NCBI GenBank assembly: GCA_026014805.1
Contig: JAOZHR010000002.1
Span: 1 to 64,000, forward strand
Source of the DNA: Candidatus Bathyarchaeota archaeon
GTDB lineage: Archaea > Thermoproteota > Bathyarchaeia > Bathyarchaeales > SOJC01
DNA length: 64,000 bases
Direction: 5' to 3'
Position numbers and translations under genes: made by a program. Of the stretch, positions 52,399 through 61,298 are shown piece by piece (the stretch's first letter is position 1; each line of letters starts with the position of its first letter). The notes under the pieces were generated by a model that was given only the letters and a program-made list of their open reading frames with translations, was not told the DNA's origin and did not search any database.

Positions 52399-53389
52399 CT
52401 ACCTTTGCCCCGAGTGCTCTCAGCATTGCGTGAGCTTCCTTCAATGAGAACAGGAGGAAGAAGTATCCCATGACCTTGATTTTTGCTCTAGTGCTTAACT
52501 CCACTTGTATTATCAATGCTCGCTCAGCTTTTTGCCCAAAGGCTACGGCTACGTTGTCGAGCAAGGCCCCGACCATACCATGTGCGAACTCGGGAACATG
52601 TTCAACAAGATGCATTCCCAATGTGTGCGACAAAGCAGTTAAACAGTTTCCAGCTAGAATATTCCCAGCTTCACTCAAAGCAGATTTGTCCATCTCATCA
52701 AGCTCCTTTGTAGTTCCCGGCTCCTTTTTCAACAGCACGTTCACTAGTATGAAAGCACTTTTCTCTGGAAAAATCATCAACAATGAACCCGAAAGGTCTC
52801 CAGTTACCGGAAGATATATCCCACTGACCAACGTTTCCCTATCTCCAACCAACTTCGGAAGGTCATCTAAAGAAGTCATCGTTGCCGTTAGTAGCTTCAC
52901 CTTGACCGTTTGCCCAATCATCTTTGAAAGAGCCGTGCCTGCATGCTGCGCACCGATGTGCCCAACCTCTCTCAACGCATCTTCCTCCAATTTAGTCAAT
53001 TTCGCCGTTCGTTTTCTCTTTCCTTTTGCACGAAGGGTCTCCTCCACAGTGTCCACTAACTGTCTTTCATCAAAAGGCTTAACAATGTACCCAGCGGAAC
53101 CAAGTATGTTGCATGTCTTCATAGTCTTTGCTTGCCCTACAGCTGTAAGCATTATCACCTTTGCATTCTCATCTATGTTCATGATCCTTTTGAGCACTTC
53201 AGTTCCGTCTAAGCCAGGCACTATTATGTCCAAAAGTACCACGTCCGGCTTTTCTGTTTCATATTTCCTCAATGCTTCCTCGCCGTTCTCTGCTTCAATC
53301 ACCTCTCGGAAACCCCGACCATTCAAAGCATTCCGTACAATCCGCCTCGTAAACGCCGAATCATCAACGACCAATATTTTCGTACCCAT
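52391..53389 (-). CDS. CheY-like receiver fused to a CheC-type phosphatase domain
   Basis: 332 aa from the ATG at 53389, preceded by AAGGAGGTGA; an upstream ATG at 53425 is less likely. Residues 1-120 are a receiver with VVDDSAF, Asp in VVLLDIIVPGLDG and YIVKPFDE. Residues 130-332 are a CheC/FliY-like module. Its first signature is lost (REVGHIGAQHAG, His for Asn); the second is intact (LSEAGNILAGNCLTALSH ... HVPE, E-x-x-N-x(22)-P). It may dephosphorylate itself or CheY-P and act as a phosphate sink. Followed by cheD with an 8-bp overlap. Confidence 0.85.
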   Translation of the reverse strand: MGTKILVVDDSAFTRRIVRNALNGRGFREVIEAENGEEALRKYETEKPDVVLLDIIVPGLDGTEVLKRIMNIDENAKVIMLTAVGQAKTMKTCNILGSAGYIVKPFDERQLVDTVEETLRAKGKRKRTAKLTKLEEDALREVGHIGAQHAGTALSKMIGQTVKVKLLTATMTSLDDLPKLVGDRETLVSGIYLPVTGDLSGSLLMIFPEKSAFILVNVLLKKEPGTTKELDEMDKSALSEAGNILAGNCLTALSHTLGMHLVEHVPEFAHGMVGALLDNVAVAFGQKAERALIIQVELSTRAKIKVMGYFFLLFSLKEAHAMLRALGAKVVA

Positions 53390-53442
53390 TTTTTCACCTC
53401 CTTGTTTTCCATCGCCTGTTTTCATGTCAAGAATTAAGCTGC

Positions 53443-53489
53443 GGCTTTATCTAAGGCTGGTGTAACCGCTTCTCTGCTCGAAGAGTGAC
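53443..53489 (-). promoter_or_regulatory. Composite che-regulon promoter, copy d
   Basis: On the minus strand: GTCAC (53489-53485), 17 bp, then GGTTACACCAG-CCTTAGATAAAGCC (53467-53443). The start codon of the receiver-CheC fusion (53389) is 53 bp downstream. It lies between cheA and this gene, giving the receiver-CheC/cheD pair its own promoter. Confidence 0.85.
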
Positions 53490-53503
53490 ATGCGCATACC
53501 TTC

Positions 53504-55138
53504 TCAGCTAACATTAGCTGCATACCTCTGTTCCTCAACCAACGAATCAAACAAACTATTCACATCCAAAATCAAAGCAGGCTTCCCATCCCCCAAAATC
53601 GTAAACCCGGCAAAAACCCTACTCTGCCTCACAAACCTGTCCAAAGGCTTAACAATAATATCTTGCTTATCCAAGAGAGCATCAACACCTAAACTGAGAA
53701 ACTCGTTCTCACGATTCACAAGCACTATCAACACACTCTTCTCTCCCTCATGAGGAAAACCAAAAAAATCCGACAACCTCAACAACGGAACATTCCCCTC
53801 AGACAAAACAGCTACCTCACGACCAAGCATCCTCTTAACATCTTTAGCCTTCACCCTGACCGACCTCACAACACTGGTCAGAGGAACAGCATAGATTTCC
53901 TCTCCCACCTTCGTCAACAAAGCTGAGATAATGGCCAACGTAAGCGGAAACCTCAACGTAACCTTCATGCCCTTTCCAGCTTGAGTGCCCACTTGAACCG
54001 TTCCGCCAAGAGACTCAACCGTTCTCTTAACCACGTCAAGCCCAACACCCCTACCAGAAACCTCAGTAACCTTCTCAGCTGCACTAAACCTGTTATCAAA
54101 CAACAATGCCACAGTTTCTTCATAACCTAAGCGTGCTGCTTCCTTTCCGCTTAGTATCCCCCTATCCACTGCAACCCTCTTCACCTTCTCCACACTGACC
54201 CCTCTACCGTCATCCTCCACTTCAATGAGGGCATAATCCTTCTCTCTTCTAGCGATCAACCTGACTGTTCCAACCGCTGGTTTTCCCAATCTCTCTCTTT
54301 CGTGTGGCACCTCTATGCCATGATTCACCGCGTTCCTCAGCAAATGAACAAGCGGCTCTCCCAACTTATCCACAATCTTTCTGTCAAGCTCAATCTCACC
54401 GCCCTCAAGCACTAAAATAACCTGTTTCTGCTCTCTTCTCGCCAAATCCCGAACCATTCTCGGAAACCTACGAAATATCTGCCCAACAGGAACCAAACGA
54501 GCCTGCATAACATTGAACTGCAAGTCAGAAACCATCCTGCCCAAAGCATCTAAAGCGCCGGGCATATCTCCAAACTTTTCTGAGGCATACAGCTGATCCA
54601 ACAACATCTTGTTAACCAACAACTCCTCTACGAGACCCGCCAGCGTATCCAATGTCTCAACGTCAACCTTTATCTCACGAATCTTCTCAATAGACGAAGG
54701 CTTCTCAGCTAATCTTACACCCTCAGGAGCTCCTGAACCCAGTTTTTCACCTGGAGCAGACAAAAGACGATTCAGCTTCGACAAGGATCCAGCTACATCC
54801 GCTTCATCATTACCACCTGAAATCCTTCTGAGAGACAGCTCCAAATTATCAAAACACTCAAAGAAAACTTCAACCATCTCAGACGTCAGCTTTGCGTCCT
54901 TCTTTCTCACCTTATCCAGAACGTCTTCAATCGCATGACACAGCCCTGCAAGCTTATTATAGTTCATAGTGGCTGCCATGCCCTTCAAACTGTGAGCCGC
55001 CCTAAACATCTCATCAATAGACTTCAAGTCAGCCGGGTTCTTCTCCAACTTCAATAAGGACTCATTCAACAACTGCAGGTTCTCTTTCGCTTCGCTCAAG
55101 AACATATCTTTATACTTCGACACGTCCATAGTTGGCAC
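53504..55138 (-). CDS. cheA: Chemotaxis histidine kinase CheA
   Basis: A 544-aa kinase. The P1 Hpt domain has the phospho-His in FRAAHSLKGMAATM (His49). P3 dimerisation (IKVDVETLDTLAGLVEELLV) starts near 158; the P4 kinase has LRNAVNHGIEVPHERER, VEDDGRGV and GRGVGLDVVKRTVESLGG; the P5 CheW-like domain fills the last 140 residues. The P2 response-regulator docking domain seems absent: only about 40 residues of Gly/Ser-rich linker separate P1 from P3. It starts 9 bp after cheB. Confidence 0.92.
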   Translation of the reverse strand: MPTMDVSKYKDMFLSEAKENLQLLNESLLKLEKNPADLKSIDEMFRAAHSLKGMAATMNYNKLAGLCHAIEDVLDKVRKKDAKLTSEMVEVFFECFDNLELSLRRISGGNDEADVAGSLSKLNRLLSAPGEKLGSGAPEGVRLAEKPSSIEKIREIKVDVETLDTLAGLVEELLVNKMLLDQLYASEKFGDMPGALDALGRMVSDLQFNVMQARLVPVGQIFRRFPRMVRDLARREQKQVILVLEGGEIELDRKIVDKLGEPLVHLLRNAVNHGIEVPHERERLGKPAVGTVRLIARREKDYALIEVEDDGRGVSVEKVKRVAVDRGILSGKEAARLGYEETVALLFDNRFSAAEKVTEVSGRGVGLDVVKRTVESLGGTVQVGTQAGKGMKVTLRFPLTLAIISALLTKVGEEIYAVPLTSVVRSVRVKAKDVKRMLGREVAVLSEGNVPLLRLSDFFGFPHEGEKSVLIVLVNRENEFLSLGVDALLDKQDIIVKPLDRFVRQSRVFAGFTILGDGKPALILDVNSLFDSLVEEQRYAANVS

Positions 55139-55147
55139 TCACACCTT

Positions 55148-56191
55148 CTACAGAAGTTGAATTATCCCCTCGCTAATCTTAAACACGGGAAGAACATGAT
55201 CTGCGTCTCCCTTCTCGATGACTTCCCTAGGCATACCGAAGATCAGAGATGTAGCCTCATCTTGCGCAATCGTCCTGCCGTTTCTTCGTTTAATAGCCCT
55301 CATACCCTCTGCTCCGTCCCTGCCCATGCCAGTCAAAATGATTCCAACAGCGTTTTCACCATAGACTTCTGCAACCGACTTCATGGTCACATCAACAGAA
55401 GGCCGCAGACTGTGAACAAGAGGACCCCTGTTTAAGCGGATAACGCCCTTCGTTACGCCATCTGTCATTGTTTTCTTCACGGTCATGTGAAAATCTCCAG
55501 GGGCAACGAACGCTTTTCCAAGCTCTATCAGGTCTCCTTCTTCGGCTTCTTTCACCTCGATTTCAGACATTCGATTCAACCGTTCTGCTAGGGATTTAGT
55601 GAATTTCGCAGGCATGTGTTGAACGATAAGGATTGCAGCTGGAAAGTTTGAAGGAAGCTCTGACAGAATCAGCTCCAAAACAGATGGTCCACCAGTGGAT
55701 GATCCAATGACAAACACTTTCTCCCTAACGACGAGACCAGGCGCCAAAAACTGCTTGACTCGTTCTCTGGCAAGTATAGATTTAATCTTCCGAATGTTAA
55801 CCGTTGAAGCTCTTTTTATCTTCTCTGTAAGCTTGTCTTTAACCTTTCCAATGTCAACGGAGACAGCGCCAGACGGTTTAAGAACAAAATCCACGGCACC
55901 AGCCTCCAGACACTCTATGGTTGCAGCTGTCCCCTCCTGGGTATAGGCGCTTAACATTATCACGAGAGTAGGAAATTCCTTCATGATACGCTTAAGGGTG
56001 CGCAACCCGCCCAAGCCAGGCATAAGATAATCCAAAGTGATCACATCCGGTCTTAAAGTCGACAATTTTTCCACGGCATCGTTGCCATCTTTTGCAACTC
56101 CAACAACCTCGATTTCAGGGTCAGAATTCAACATATCAGCAACTAACGTTCTCATGAAGAATGAATCATCAACTACCAGCACCTTTACCAT
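55148..56191 (-). CDS. cheB: Receptor methylesterase CheB
   Basis: 347 aa: receiver (VVDDSFFMRTL; Asp in VITLDYLMPGLGG; K in FVLKPSGAV), a linker, and the methylesterase domain with the catalytic triad in GSSTGGPSVLEL (Ser), VQHMPAKFTKSLAERLN (His) and GMGRDGAEGM (Asp). It demethylates receptor glutamyl esters when phosphorylated by CheA. No CheR is found in the window, so the methyltransferase must lie elsewhere. Confidence 0.92.
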   Translation of the reverse strand: MVKVLVVDDSFFMRTLVADMLNSDPEIEVVGVAKDGNDAVEKLSTLRPDVITLDYLMPGLGGLRTLKRIMKEFPTLVIMLSAYTQEGTAATIECLEAGAVDFVLKPSGAVSVDIGKVKDKLTEKIKRASTVNIRKIKSILARERVKQFLAPGLVVREKVFVIGSSTGGPSVLELILSELPSNFPAAILIVQHMPAKFTKSLAERLNRMSEIEVKEAEEGDLIELGKAFVAPGDFHMTVKKTMTDGVTKGVIRLNRGPLVHSLRPSVDVTMKSVAEVYGENAVGIILTGMGRDGAEGMRAIKRRNGRTIAQDEATSLIFGMPREVIEKGDADHVLPVFKISEGIIQLL

Positions 56192-56344
56192 TTCTGTTAT
56201 CCCCCGAAAGCCTGTTGCTCATCTCGTAACCCCAACAAAAAAAGGGAAAATGTTGTCGATTGAAACCGCCCATTGAGAAAATATTTCTCACTTACCCTTT
56301 GGCTTTTCAACAGGTTTTTCCTTTGCAGCTCTGCGGGTTGCACG

Positions 56345-57115
56345 CTATAGAGGTTTACGTTCTGTTGTTTCTGCTACTTTCTTCTCTGGTTTCAACTGCT
56401 CTTCTTTTGGCAACGTTTCCTTAAGCGCTTGCCACTCTGTTGTTTCCTTTTCTTTTGGCAGCTTTTCCTCTGGCATTTCTTGTTTTGGTGTTAGTATTTC
56501 TATTTCCATCGATTTCTCTGTTTCTTCAGCCAGCTTTTCTTCAGGAGCCTTTTCTTTCTTCCTTGGCTTGACTCTGCGATATTCTCTTGCTGATGTCCTC
56601 GCTAACTCGATGAGTTCTTTTTCAGAGAGAACCTTTTCCAGGTCAAGCAGTATTATTAACTTCTCTCCTAAGGTTCCTATGCCCTTTACGTAGTCAATGC
56701 CTATTTTTTTGGTTATCATCTCTGGAGGCAGCTTGATGTCTCCTTTGGGCAACCTCAGTACGTCGGTTACTTCGTCTACGAGCAACCCAAAGGTGCCATC
56801 GTCAATCATTGCTATCACAATGTGCTTACCCGTGTGTTCTTCGTCTTCTCTTTTCAGCAGGAACCTCTTTTCGAGGTCTATCACACCGACGATTTTGCTC
56901 CTAAGATTGATGACGCCCTTCAAAAAATCTGGAGAGTTAGGGATCATCGTTATCGTTCCTGTTTTGACGATTTCCCTAACATCTAGGATCCCGACGCCGT
57001 ATTCTTCGTTGCCGAGGGTGAAGACCACGAACTGAGTTGTGTCTCTTTCTTCGATTGCTGGTTCTTCCACGATTGCCGCTACTTCTTGCTTCGTCCTTGC
57101 TACCGTCCTCGACAT
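56345..57115 (-). CDS. cheW: Coupling protein CheW with charged C-terminal tail
   Basis: 256 aa. Residues 25-165 are the CheW SH3-like double barrel (FTLGNEEYGVGILDVREIVK, IPNSPDFLKGVINLRSKIVG, DEVTDVLRLP). The remaining 90 residues are a Glu/Lys/Pro-rich, probably disordered tail, unusual for CheW. The annotated stop is TAG; the same frame continues for 18 codons of identical Lys/Glu/Pro/Arg composition to a TGA at 56288. It begins 1 bp after the mcp gene, bridging receptor and CheA. Confidence 0.88.
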   Translation of the reverse strand: MSRTVARTKQEVAAIVEEPAIEERDTTQFVVFTLGNEEYGVGILDVREIVKTGTITMIPNSPDFLKGVINLRSKIVGVIDLEKRFLLKREDEEHTGKHIVIAMIDDGTFGLLVDEVTDVLRLPKGDIKLPPEMITKKIGIDYVKGIGTLGEKLIILLDLEKVLSEKELIELARTSAREYRRVKPRKKEKAPEEKLAEETEKSMEIEILTPKQEMPEEKLPKEKETTEWQALKETLPKEEQLKPEKKVAETTERKPL

Positions 57116-57116
57116 T

Positions 57117-59426
57117 CTAGTCAGCCTCTATCTTTCTCTTCTTCGCCATTTTCCTAGAGCTGACCCTTTCCGCCACCCTTGCCTCTCCAGCCTCTTGGAC
57201 TACCTTAAACAGTTGCAGTGATCCGCTGAGTTCCTTTGCCATAGCACCCAATTCTTGGGAAGACGAAGTCATCTGTTGCATAGCAGCGGTTTGCTGTTGC
57301 ATGGAGGCAGACATTTTTTGTGCACTTGCACTGTTCTGTTCGGATATAGACGCTACTTCGTCTATTGCCTTTGTTACCTGCTGGGACCCAGCTGATTGTT
57401 GTTGACTGGCGGCGCTTATCTCTTGAGCTTTAGCCGTTATCTCTTGTGCTCCAGCGGAGATCTGGTCTAGGATAGACAGAGCGGTATCAACGATTTTGAG
57501 GCTTTCACCAACTTGTTCTGTTCCCTGTGTCATGCCAGACACTGCGCTACCTGACGCCTTTCTTACACCACCGACTAGTCCCTCGATTTCGCCAGTCGCC
57601 GTCTTTGACCTTTCAGCCAACTTCCTAACTTCATCCGCAACAACTGCGAATCCTCTGCCCGCTTCTCCTGCCCGAGCCGCTTCTATTGCCGCGTTTAAAG
57701 CTAGCAGATTGGTTTGATCCGCGATATCGTTGATCGTTCCCACGATGGCTGCGACTTCTTGTGCGCTCTCATCCACTTTCTGAACTGTATCTGTGTTAGC
57801 TCTCACAATTTCGTCGATTGCCTTCAGTCTCGTAGCCGCTTCTTGTCCTGCTTCAGTGCCCTTTGCAGCAAGCTTAGCCGCTTCCGCTGTTGTGTTTGCC
57901 GCTGATCGAGCGTTGGTTGCACCTTGCTGGATGCTGGTGGATAGATCTGCGATGGCCTTTGTGGTTTCTTCTAGCCGTTTGGATTGTGTCTGGGCTCCCT
58001 CAGCTACTTGTCCAACGATGTCTGCTACTTGGCGCAGAGCAGCGTTGACCTGCGTTGAAGAAGAAGCCACTTGGTCGGCTCCCACTGTGACTCTCTCGCC
58101 CACAACCCTAGCCTTTCCGATGAGTGCACCTATATCGCCCACCGTTTGGTTAATGGTTTCTCCTATAGCTTTGAAATCGCCCGCTGCCTTCTCCAGAGCC
58201 ACCTTTTGAGTTAGGTCGCCCCTAGACATCGCAACGAGAACCCTTTGAACCTCTCTAATTGGAACAATTATCGAGTCGATCAAGCTGTTCAGTGTGTCTA
58301 CAAGGTCTTTCCATGAACCCGTAACACCTGGCACAGATGCCCTCTCCGACAAGTTTCCTTCTTCTCCTGCTACTCTCGCAACTCTGCTAACTTCGCCAGC
58401 CAGCCTGTTTAGGCCGTCTAGAGTCTTGTTGATGGTGTCAGCCATCACCTTGAAGTCACCAGCAACCTCCAGCTCAAACTTCTCCGTCAATTTTCCTTCA
58501 GATATGGCGGTGAGAATTCTGCTAACCTCAAGCGTCGGCTTAGCAACTGACTCAATCAAATAGTTCAGCGTGTCCACAAGGTCCTTCCAAGATCCAGAAA
58601 CACCTTCAACCGTTGCTCTCTCTGAAAGATTACCCTCAGTGCCAGCCACCTTTGCTACCCTGCTAACCTCAGATGCCAACCTGTTCAAGTCATCAACCAT
58701 ACCATTGATTGCATCGGCCAGAGCCTTTACTTCCCCGGCTGCGGGTACCTCCACCTTCTGTGTCAGATCACCCTTTGATATGGCCACAGTGACCTTAGCG
58801 ATTTCTCTCACTTGTACAGTAAGTGCGTCCACCAATCCGTTCAATGTGTCAACAACGTCCTTCCAAGAACCACCGACACCTGGAACCTCCGCGTGCACTC
58901 CGAGTTTTCCTTCAACACCCACTTCCTTGGCGACTCTTGACACTTCTGACGCCAATGTGTTGAGGGAATCCACCATACTGTTGACTACACCAGCTAAGAC
59001 CTCGAAGTCTCCGGCTACTTTTATTGTCACTTTCTGTGTCAAGTCACCTTTCGCAATGGCGGTGACTATTCTGCCAACTTCTTGCACTGGTCCAACGACA
59101 GACTCAAGCAAAGTGTTTAGCGTGTCCACGATGTCTTTCCAACTGCCTTTGACACCTTCCACCGTAGCTCTCTCACTGAGTTTGCCTTCAACTCCAGCAA
59201 CTTTGGCAACACGAGAAACTTCGTCAGCTAATCCACCGATCAATTCTACCATGCCATTGTACGAATCTGCTAGCTCACCGAAGATGTCCTCTTGCTCCTT
59301 TCGTATCTGCACTGTTAAGTCGCCTTTCCTGACGGCTTCTAAGCCTTCCAATAGCCTCTGCAACTGCCTCGTTGAATACTCATCCATCGAACTTGTTTCC
59401 ACCATACTTGTTTTCGACTTAGACAC
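57117..59426 (-). CDS. Soluble methyl-accepting chemotaxis protein with tandem poly-HAMP repeats
   Basis: 769 aa without any membrane helix, so a cytoplasmic receptor. From about residue 65 to 433 there are four tandem repeats of about 92 residues, each with a SRVAKVAG-x-EG block, a GSWKD-hV-DTLN block and a KGDLTQKV block, a HAMP-array pattern. The C-terminal signalling hairpin has the tip [19 protein letters not shown] and methylation helices on each side. No separate ligand-binding domain is visible, so input may come through the HAMP array or a partner such as a V4R protein. First gene of mcp-cheW-cheB-cheA. Confidence 0.9.
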   Translation of the reverse strand: MSKSKTSMVETSSMDEYSTRQLQRLLEGLEAVRKGDLTVQIRKEQEDIFGELADSYNGMVELIGGLADEVSRVAKVAGVEGKLSERATVEGVKGSWKDIVDTLNTLLESVVGPVQEVGRIVTAIAKGDLTQKVTIKVAGDFEVLAGVVNSMVDSLNTLASEVSRVAKEVGVEGKLGVHAEVPGVGGSWKDVVDTLNGLVDALTVQVREIAKVTVAISKGDLTQKVEVPAAGEVKALADAINGMVDDLNRLASEVSRVAKVAGTEGNLSERATVEGVSGSWKDLVDTLNYLIESVAKPTLEVSRILTAISEGKLTEKFELEVAGDFKVMADTINKTLDGLNRLAGEVSRVARVAGEEGNLSERASVPGVTGSWKDLVDTLNSLIDSIIVPIREVQRVLVAMSRGDLTQKVALEKAAGDFKAIGETINQTVGDIGALIGKARVVGERVTVGADQVASSSTQVNAALRQVADIVGQVAEGAQTQSKRLEETTKAIADLSTSIQQGATNARSAANTTAEAAKLAAKGTEAGQEAATRLKAIDEIVRANTDTVQKVDESAQEVAAIVGTINDIADQTNLLALNAAIEAARAGEAGRGFAVVADEVRKLAERSKTATGEIEGLVGGVRKASGSAVSGMTQGTEQVGESLKIVDTALSILDQISAGAQEITAKAQEISAASQQQSAGSQQVTKAIDEVASISEQNSASAQKMSASMQQQTAAMQQMTSSSQELGAMAKELSGSLQLFKVVQEAGEARVAERVSSRKMAKKRKIEAD

Positions 59427-59479
59427 TTTTCTAACATCTCCATTTTTTGAAATTTTACCGATGTCAAAGACTATGCTAT

Positions 59480-59526
59480 GGCTATATCTAAGGCTGGTGT
59501 AACCACTAGTATATCCTACCAGTGAC
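59480..59526 (-). promoter_or_regulatory. Composite che-regulon promoter, copy e
   Basis: On the minus strand: GTCAC (59526-59522), 17 bp, then GGTTACACCAG-CCTTAGATATAGCC (59504-59480). The mcp start is 54 bp downstream. It presumably drives mcp-cheW and probably cheB-cheA, since no second copy lies before cheB. Confidence 0.85.
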
Positions 59527-59678
59527 TATTCAGAATTCATATCCAAAAATCAATAGCCAAAATACACATCCTCAACGAAATCGCCACCTAAAAAATCAAG
59601 CTGAATCAGTTTCGACTCCGACAACGATTCAGAAGTCTGCAGAATCGTTAATTCTGCATGTTGAACACATGGTTAGCA

Positions 59679-60164
59679 ATGAGCGCACTTTCAATAGATA
59701 GCAAAGCCATCCGTACGAAAAAGGACAGTTTAGGCGAGGGTGTCCTCTTCAGTTTTGAAACCTTAAGCGAGATCGAATCAGCCTTAGAAGAAATCTTTTC
59801 ACCCTCAGCAGCCTCCGTGATCCTACGTACAGCGGCTAAGAGAAGCGGTGAAAAAACATGCAAGAAAATCATGAAAAACGCTGGAACCAAAGAGAAAGCG
59901 CTAAATCATCTTGTTAAACTAGAAAACGATGAAAACTGGGGAAAATCATCCTTCCAGAACATCGACTTTGCGAAAAGACCTGGGAAAGTCATAATCATCG
60001 ATTCATTTGAAACAGTAGCCCGCAAAACCACTCAGCCATGTTGCCACCTCTTCAGAGGTTTCCTGGAAGGCTTCCTCTCAGAGCTGTGCGGAAAACCAAT
60101 CGAAATTACTGAGGAAAAATGCGCTGGAAGAGGAGACGAACACTGCAAGTTCATATTTGAATAG
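59679..60164 (+). CDS. V4R-like domain protein
   Basis: About 161 aa (ATG 59658 is an alternative start). N-terminal VLFSFETLSEIESALEEI, a helical middle and a C-terminal V4R core: CCHLFRGFLEGFLSELCGKP, then EEKCAGRGDEHCKFIFE. The Cys pattern (C-A-G-x-G-D-x-x-C) matches the other V4R protein. It lies between the mcp and filament gene promoters. None of the composite promoters faces it, so its expression is separately driven or from a weak site I cannot see. Possible sensory partner for the soluble receptor. Confidence 0.65.
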   Translation: MSALSIDSKAIRTKKDSLGEGVLFSFETLSEIESALEEIFSPSAASVILRTAAKRSGEKTCKKIMKNAGTKEKALNHLVKLENDENWGKSSFQNIDFAKRPGKVIIIDSFETVARKTTQPCCHLFRGFLEGFLSELCGKPIEITEEKCAGRGDEHCKFIFE

Positions 60165-60254
60165 CACAAACTTGCATTTGTCTGTTATAGTTTAACATCA
60201 AGACGAGCTTAGTTGACTACAAACTTCCATTCTCAAGTCAAATACGCAGAAACT

Positions 60255-60301
60255 GTCACTGACCCTCGTAACCAATGGTTACACTAGCCTTAGATAATGC
60301 C
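60255..60301 (+). promoter_or_regulatory. Composite che-regulon promoter, copy f
   Basis: GTCAC at 60255-60259, 17 bp, then GGTTACACTAG-CCTTAGATAATGCC (60277-60301). The pilin/archaellin ATG follows 35 bp downstream. This copy links the filament genes with the chemotaxis units. Confidence 0.85.
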
Positions 60302-60335
60302 AAGGCATAATCAAAAGGTAGAGTGTGAACAAAAC

Positions 60336-60776
60336 ATGAAGATATGGAAGAAACTGTTGAGGGCAAAGAGAGCGTTTTCTCCTGTAATTGCATCTTTGAT
60401 TCTAATGTTGCTCGCAGTTGCCGCTGGCGTCGTCGTCTACTCGTACACCATGGGATGGCTCGGAGGAGCCACAACGACTGCTGGAGGCACACAAGGAAAA
60501 CTGCAATTTGACTCCATCTATGCAGATGCAACGGCAGATGAAATATACATATACATCAGAAACACTGGCGGCAAGGACATCTTGCTTTCAAAGACATATA
60601 TTGACGGAACCGACACAGCGAACGAAACCGCGATTGCTGCTGCAGGTGTTCCACTGACTGTGCAATCTGTGGCGTACCTAAATGTCACGAAGACCATGAC
60701 CACAGGTTATTTCTACGAAGTGAAAGTGACCTGTAAAGACGGTACTACAATCTCTCAATCCGTAGAAGCCAAATAA
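60336..60776 (+). CDS. Archaellin/type IV pilin-like protein 1
   Basis: 147 aa from the ATG at 60336. The N-terminus has a class III signal: basic KKLLRAKRAF followed by the hydrophobic SPVIASLILMLLAVAAGVVV helix, the core of archaellins and archaeal pilins. The rest is a small beta domain (LQFDSIYADATADEIYIYIR; YFYEVKVTCKDGT). After cleavage by a prepilin/preflagellin peptidase it would assemble into the filament core. It lies directly behind promoter copy f. Confidence 0.8.
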   Translation: MKIWKKLLRAKRAFSPVIASLILMLLAVAAGVVVYSYTMGWLGGATTTAGGTQGKLQFDSIYADATADEIYIYIRNTGGKDILLSKTYIDGTDTANETAIAAAGVPLTVQSVAYLNVTKTMTTGYFYEVKVTCKDGTTISQSVEAK

Positions 60777-60836
60777 GAATCCCTTTCTCTTTCCCCTCTA
60801 TTCGCAGCTTCTTGAACGAGAGGTAGGCTGAAGAAG

Positions 60837-61298
60837 ATGTTTCGCTCCCTTTTTCATGACAAGCGAGGAGTAAGCGAAGTTGTTGCAAGTTTAATGATGA
60901 TCCTAATAGTTACAATCGCCGGCACAGCACTGTACGCTTACAGTGTGAACTCACTTGGTTCATCAGGAAGCTCCTTTCAACTGGAGACAGCCAAGAAGGA
61001 AGAACTAGCTCGAGAACGATTATCAATAACCACAGTATGGTGGAACGTCTCAACTGACTACATGAACATAACAGTTCTAAACTACGGAAAAATCGAACTT
61101 GTCATCGACGCCGTGTACATAGACGGCACACAAGTTTCCGCCTCAGCCTACACAGACGGAAGAGGGGAAACCACAGCAAAGGGAAGCCTTGTTTCTGTCA
61201 AATTCACTTCACCAGTCCCGATCACAGTAGATCAAACCTACGAGATAACAGCTGTCAGCGAGCGGGGAAGCAGAGATGTGGTGTACTGGGAAGCTTAG
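60837..61298 (+). CDS. Archaellin/type IV pilin-like protein 2
   Basis: 153 aa with class III signal peptide FHDKRGVSEVVASLMMILIV (KRG before SEVV, the classical cleavage context). A beta domain follows (TTVWWNVSTDYMNITVLNYG, an archaellin-like strand pair). It is 60 bp after pilin 1. Its 3' end overlaps the next gene by 23 bp. A minor filament subunit or cap is possible. Confidence 0.78.
   Translation: MFRSLFHDKRGVSEVVASLMMILIVTIAGTALYAYSVNSLGSSGSSFQLETAKKEELARERLSITTVWWNVSTDYMNITVLNYGKIELVIDAVYIDGTQVSASAYTDGRGETTAKGSLVSVKFTSPVPITVDQTYEITAVSERGSRDVVYWEA

Noticed and set aside
52470-53465. 331-codon plus-strand ORF opposite the receiver-CheC fusion
   Set aside because: No protein family or ribosome site; it mirrors the real minus-strand gene, which has clear receiver and phosphatase motifs.
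56200-56260. Seventh copy of the composite promoter upstream of cheB
   Set aside because: GGTTACGAGATG and GGCTTTC are present, but there is no GTCAC at 17 bp and no CCTTAGATA; the match is by chance.
57117-59426. Long plus-strand ORF (310 codons) antisense to the receptor gene and 276-bp DNA repeats
   Set aside because: The antisense frame is a shadow of the receptor codon pattern, and the DNA repeats are fully explained by the HAMP-array protein repeats.
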